Positions 61,091 through 64,000 of a stretch of 64,000 nucleotides of DNA are shown here, one piece after another. Source of the stretch: Owenia fusiformis (Eukaryota; Annelida; Polychaeta; Sabellida; Oweniidae); assembly GCA_903813345.2 (NCBI GenBank), contig CAIIXF020000011.1:30434166-30498165 (forward strand). The letters are read 5' to 3'. A program made the translations under genes and the position numbers. A model generated the notes under the pieces. That model did no database searches, was not told the origin of the DNA, and was given only the letters and a program-made list of their open reading frames with translations. How positions within the stretch are numbered: position 1 is the stretch's first letter; every line of letters begins with the position of its first letter.

Positions 61091-63157
61091 GTCATGGGAG
61101 TAATGTCATGCATGAGACACATAAAATGTCATCTTATACAGTTGTTCTTTGGATAACTTGATTATCCCTAAATTATTCTGAGGTCACTTGTTCCAATGTC
61201 TATCAGTAGATTTTTTATGTGACACACATATCATAGCTGGAGCAAAAAGAGAATTCGTCCAATTCCAAAACAATCTCAAAAAGAACAGCGCTAATTCCAG
61301 CTTCCCCAACCCTGAAAACTGAATTTTTATTCACTTCCATTTTGTTATTGTTTCGTATTGCTTATACCATTATTCTGCCCATATAATTATACAGAATATG
61401 AGTCGTGTTCCATTTTGACTGATAAGTGTACTGGATGAGCTTGGACCATGTTTTTGCTTACAGTATTGCATTTTTCTAATTTTTGATTATGTGTAGTACA
61501 TCATTTCTCATTGATTTTGAAAACAATAGGGTCTAATTTTTCAGCATCTGCGAATTATTGCCATTTTACCCCCTGGCTACTTTTATGAGGGGGTACTATG
61601 ATAATCATCAATAATTTCTGCTACAAGTTTGATCATGATTGGTCAAGTGGTTGCCATAACAACACAGCTTAAGTGCGAAAAATTATAAATATTTTGGATA
61701 AATCCACCAGATCTTCAAATTTAAAGGTAAATGACAAATTTAAAAAGGGTATAACAGCTCAGTAATTGATTAAGTTCACTGAATGAACTATTTTGTGTTA
61801 CAAATATTGTCAAATCTGCTTTCTTTTGTTTGCACTACATGTATATATATCATGATTTATGATATTCTTTGTTAATTATCGGCAAAGTATACTAGTAAGT
61901 TATCTTCCCATTATTTTCACATTGTTATAACTAATAGTCACATGATCAAAACTGTGTATCTGATTTGCTCTGCTGCCTACTGAAACGGATATGACAAGGT
62001 GGGCCTAAAAACGTTTTCCTTATTTTGCGCTTATAACAATGTGGCACTGGATATCTCCAGAGGGAGATTAGATCCATTGAGATAGACATCAGCAATGAAT
62101 TCCTCGTGAAAAATTGAGGAAGATAATAATGGGACGATGTGTAAGTGAGAGAGTCTGGCTTCATCAAAACTACACCAAGCAGCTATTTGCTCTGTCAAAA
62201 CAAGCATTGCAATATCCACAGTAACCGACTTTTATGAATATCTAAGAATATGACGTCATGACCAATGCGCTATGCATCTTATGTAAAAACGTCACAGGAG
62301 TCTCATGTGATTCATCACCAACCATATGCTTGGAAACCACGCCTAACCATCGACAAGGTACAGTCACGTGACAGGTGACAAAATATGCCGTAGTACACTT
62401 TTGATGTACTATGTCACTATTAACTGATTTTGAGCGAAGACCATGATGTAGGTTCGATGCAGGTTTTCAAAAATAAATTTTAGGAGAACACAAAGGATTT
62501 TATGTTTGATTTCGCGTGCATTCGATTTCAAAGACATTTATTTTTCTAATAACGTTAAAAGATCTTCGAGCAGTGCTCGATTTTTTTCGTTGTTAGTCTA
62601 CCCATACGATTCTTCGGTTGGAAAAATGTTGTTTTTTACACATTTCCTTTGATAATTTTCTCCCCTGACGTCTCAGAGTGTCGAATATTTTTATGAGAAT
62701 GTGTTTCTCTAAACTACACAGTTTAGGACAGGTGAACATTTAATAAACATTCATGCATTTGATATAATTTAAAAAATCAGAAATGTACGTTGTCAACTCA
62801 CAGTGTATGTTGTCCCTGTAATTGAAATACATGAGTTATAATATTAAACATTGCAATGATTTAATTTCAAAATGCATTAAGAGTTTTATGCGTTACAAGT
62901 GATGTTCAACGAACATGCTCCTGTATCCCTAGTACAGATAAACAGGTAAAAGTGATTTTTTCGTTGAATGCTATTTTATTTTATGAAAGTATTAATATGG
63001 TGACTAATATGTGACCACGGCGTGTTTTCTTCCGACCTCTTTAACCACTCGACGTCGGTACGTTACGTTATGTTTAGTTGCACTTTTATGAATTTTAATA
63101 ATCTTAAGGAGTTCATGGAGAGATCTTTACTAGCTAATCCAAGATGACTTTATGCTA
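61091..63157. other. Flanking DNA, nothing recognised
   Basis: AT-rich, no gene, repeat array or clear element found. Open frames on both strands are under 75 codons. Confidence 0.45.
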
Positions 63158-63722
63158 CAGGGTGTCCCGAAATTATGTATGTGTCGTATATCATTTTAAA
63201 GCTCATCCAAAGTTACATTAATTTGCCGAGTATCATGGTTCAACTCACAAATGGAAAAAGTTACAGGAATTTCAAAAGTTAGTGTTTGGACAAAATTAAA
63301 GTCAGTTTTACACCAAAACAATAGTCGGTGTGTCTCCTTAGCCGCCATGTTAACAGCAGCAATACTTTCCATATATGATCTTAAACTGGCTTCAAATAGG
63401 GATATGGCGTTTTGTAATCTTCATAAAACCTTTTTAAGGCATAAGAAGAGTTTCCTTGGAGTATCTACCCTAAACGTCATCTTTTTAGAACTCGATATCC
63501 ATATATTATTTTCGAGAATAGCATCCATATTTTCTGTCACATTCAGGTCAGGGCTGTTTCCAGGATACTGAAATGGACTTTTTGGCAAAACGCTAATTTT
63601 TGAAATGCCTGTTACTTTTTACCATTTGAACCATCATATTTGGCAAATCAATGTAACTTTGGATAAGCTTAAATATGATATATGACACATACTATGGAGA
63701 GATTGGTATATGTCTGCCTAGG
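63158..63722. mobile_element. Partial second copy of the TA-flanked MITE
   Basis: Starts CAGGGTGTCCCGAAATTATG after TA and follows the arm and interior of 27585-28231 with substitutions and a short deletion near the left end. The right end stops at the GCCTAGGGGGG motif, so the terminal CCATACTTTCGGGACACCCTG-type part is missing. The 106-codon frame at 63251-63571 lies in it and is judged non-coding. Confidence 0.75.
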
Positions 63723-64000
63723 GGGGAAAGTGCAGAAGTTCAAAAGCCAGGGTTATGGAATACTAAAAAATTATTAGTAACATTGAAATTTAATCATATC
63801 AATGACAATTTTATTGATTAACGGACAAAATATTAGAGTAAATTTTTCGATATGCCAGCCCTATTATTATAAATTATTACTTTATTATCAAATATGTTCC
63901 TTCTATTACACGTACATCATAGCATTTCATTCATGTAAAATTAACTGTGAATTGAGATCTGTAAGGCCAATGTGACAACATACATTCGAGTTGACAACAT

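Noticed and set aside
63251-63571. 106-codon + frame near the right edge
   Set aside because: It lies within the MITE copy, and the related intact copy at 27585-28231 does not keep this frame.

Overview
The window is AT-rich DNA of an animal, most likely an invertebrate. Genes are split into many short exons with canonical GT-AG introns, introns reach about 20 kb, and minisatellites, foldback DNA elements and decayed LINE ends are abundant. I cannot name the species. The repeat content and the divergent SLC23 paralogue would fit a mollusc or another marine invertebrate, but that is a guess.

Two genes can be assembled completely, and they point tail to tail. (1) On the + strand, eight coding exons between 5057 and 36727 encode a 1339-residue group I metabotropic glutamate receptor (GRM1/GRM5 type). 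It has a signal peptide, a Venus-flytrap domain with every glutamate contact I could check, a cysteine-rich linker, seven membrane helices and a tail of about 485 residues ending in a class I PDZ ligand. Its first intron is 19.75 kb long. (2) On the - strand, eleven coding exons from 58029 down to 47433 encode a 631-residue SLC23-type (nucleobase/ascorbate) transporter. Its family signature and QH motif are altered, so its substrate should not be assumed.

Layout: 47-1410, a 41-bp minisatellite; 1411-5056, upstream DNA without a recognised gene; 5057-36727, the receptor gene, with a 61-bp minisatellite (9196-11263), a 45/42-bp repeat (about 20726-21208), a broken LINE 3' end (21380-22180) and an array of about 149 bp (31240-32590) in its introns; 36728-47432, intergenic DNA with a 330-345-bp array interrupted by a foldback element, palindromes, a CG-containing simple repeat followed by a purine tract, and a LINE fragment directly behind the transporter stop codon; 47433-58029, the transporter gene, with foldback elements and a 51-bp minisatellite in its introns; 58030-64000, flanking DNA with a tandem array (60185-61090) and a partial MITE copy (63158-63722).

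The most notable non-genic observations are these. The 51-bp minisatellite in transporter intron 5 is built from the splice acceptor of exon 6, so nine decoy acceptors lie upstream of the real one. Three separate foldback elements (37562-38640, 50038-50537, 56365-57389) share CAC...GTG termini and each has a perfect 5-bp target-site duplication. The two genes have no evident functional link. No RNA gene, CRISPR array or bacterial-type feature was seen.
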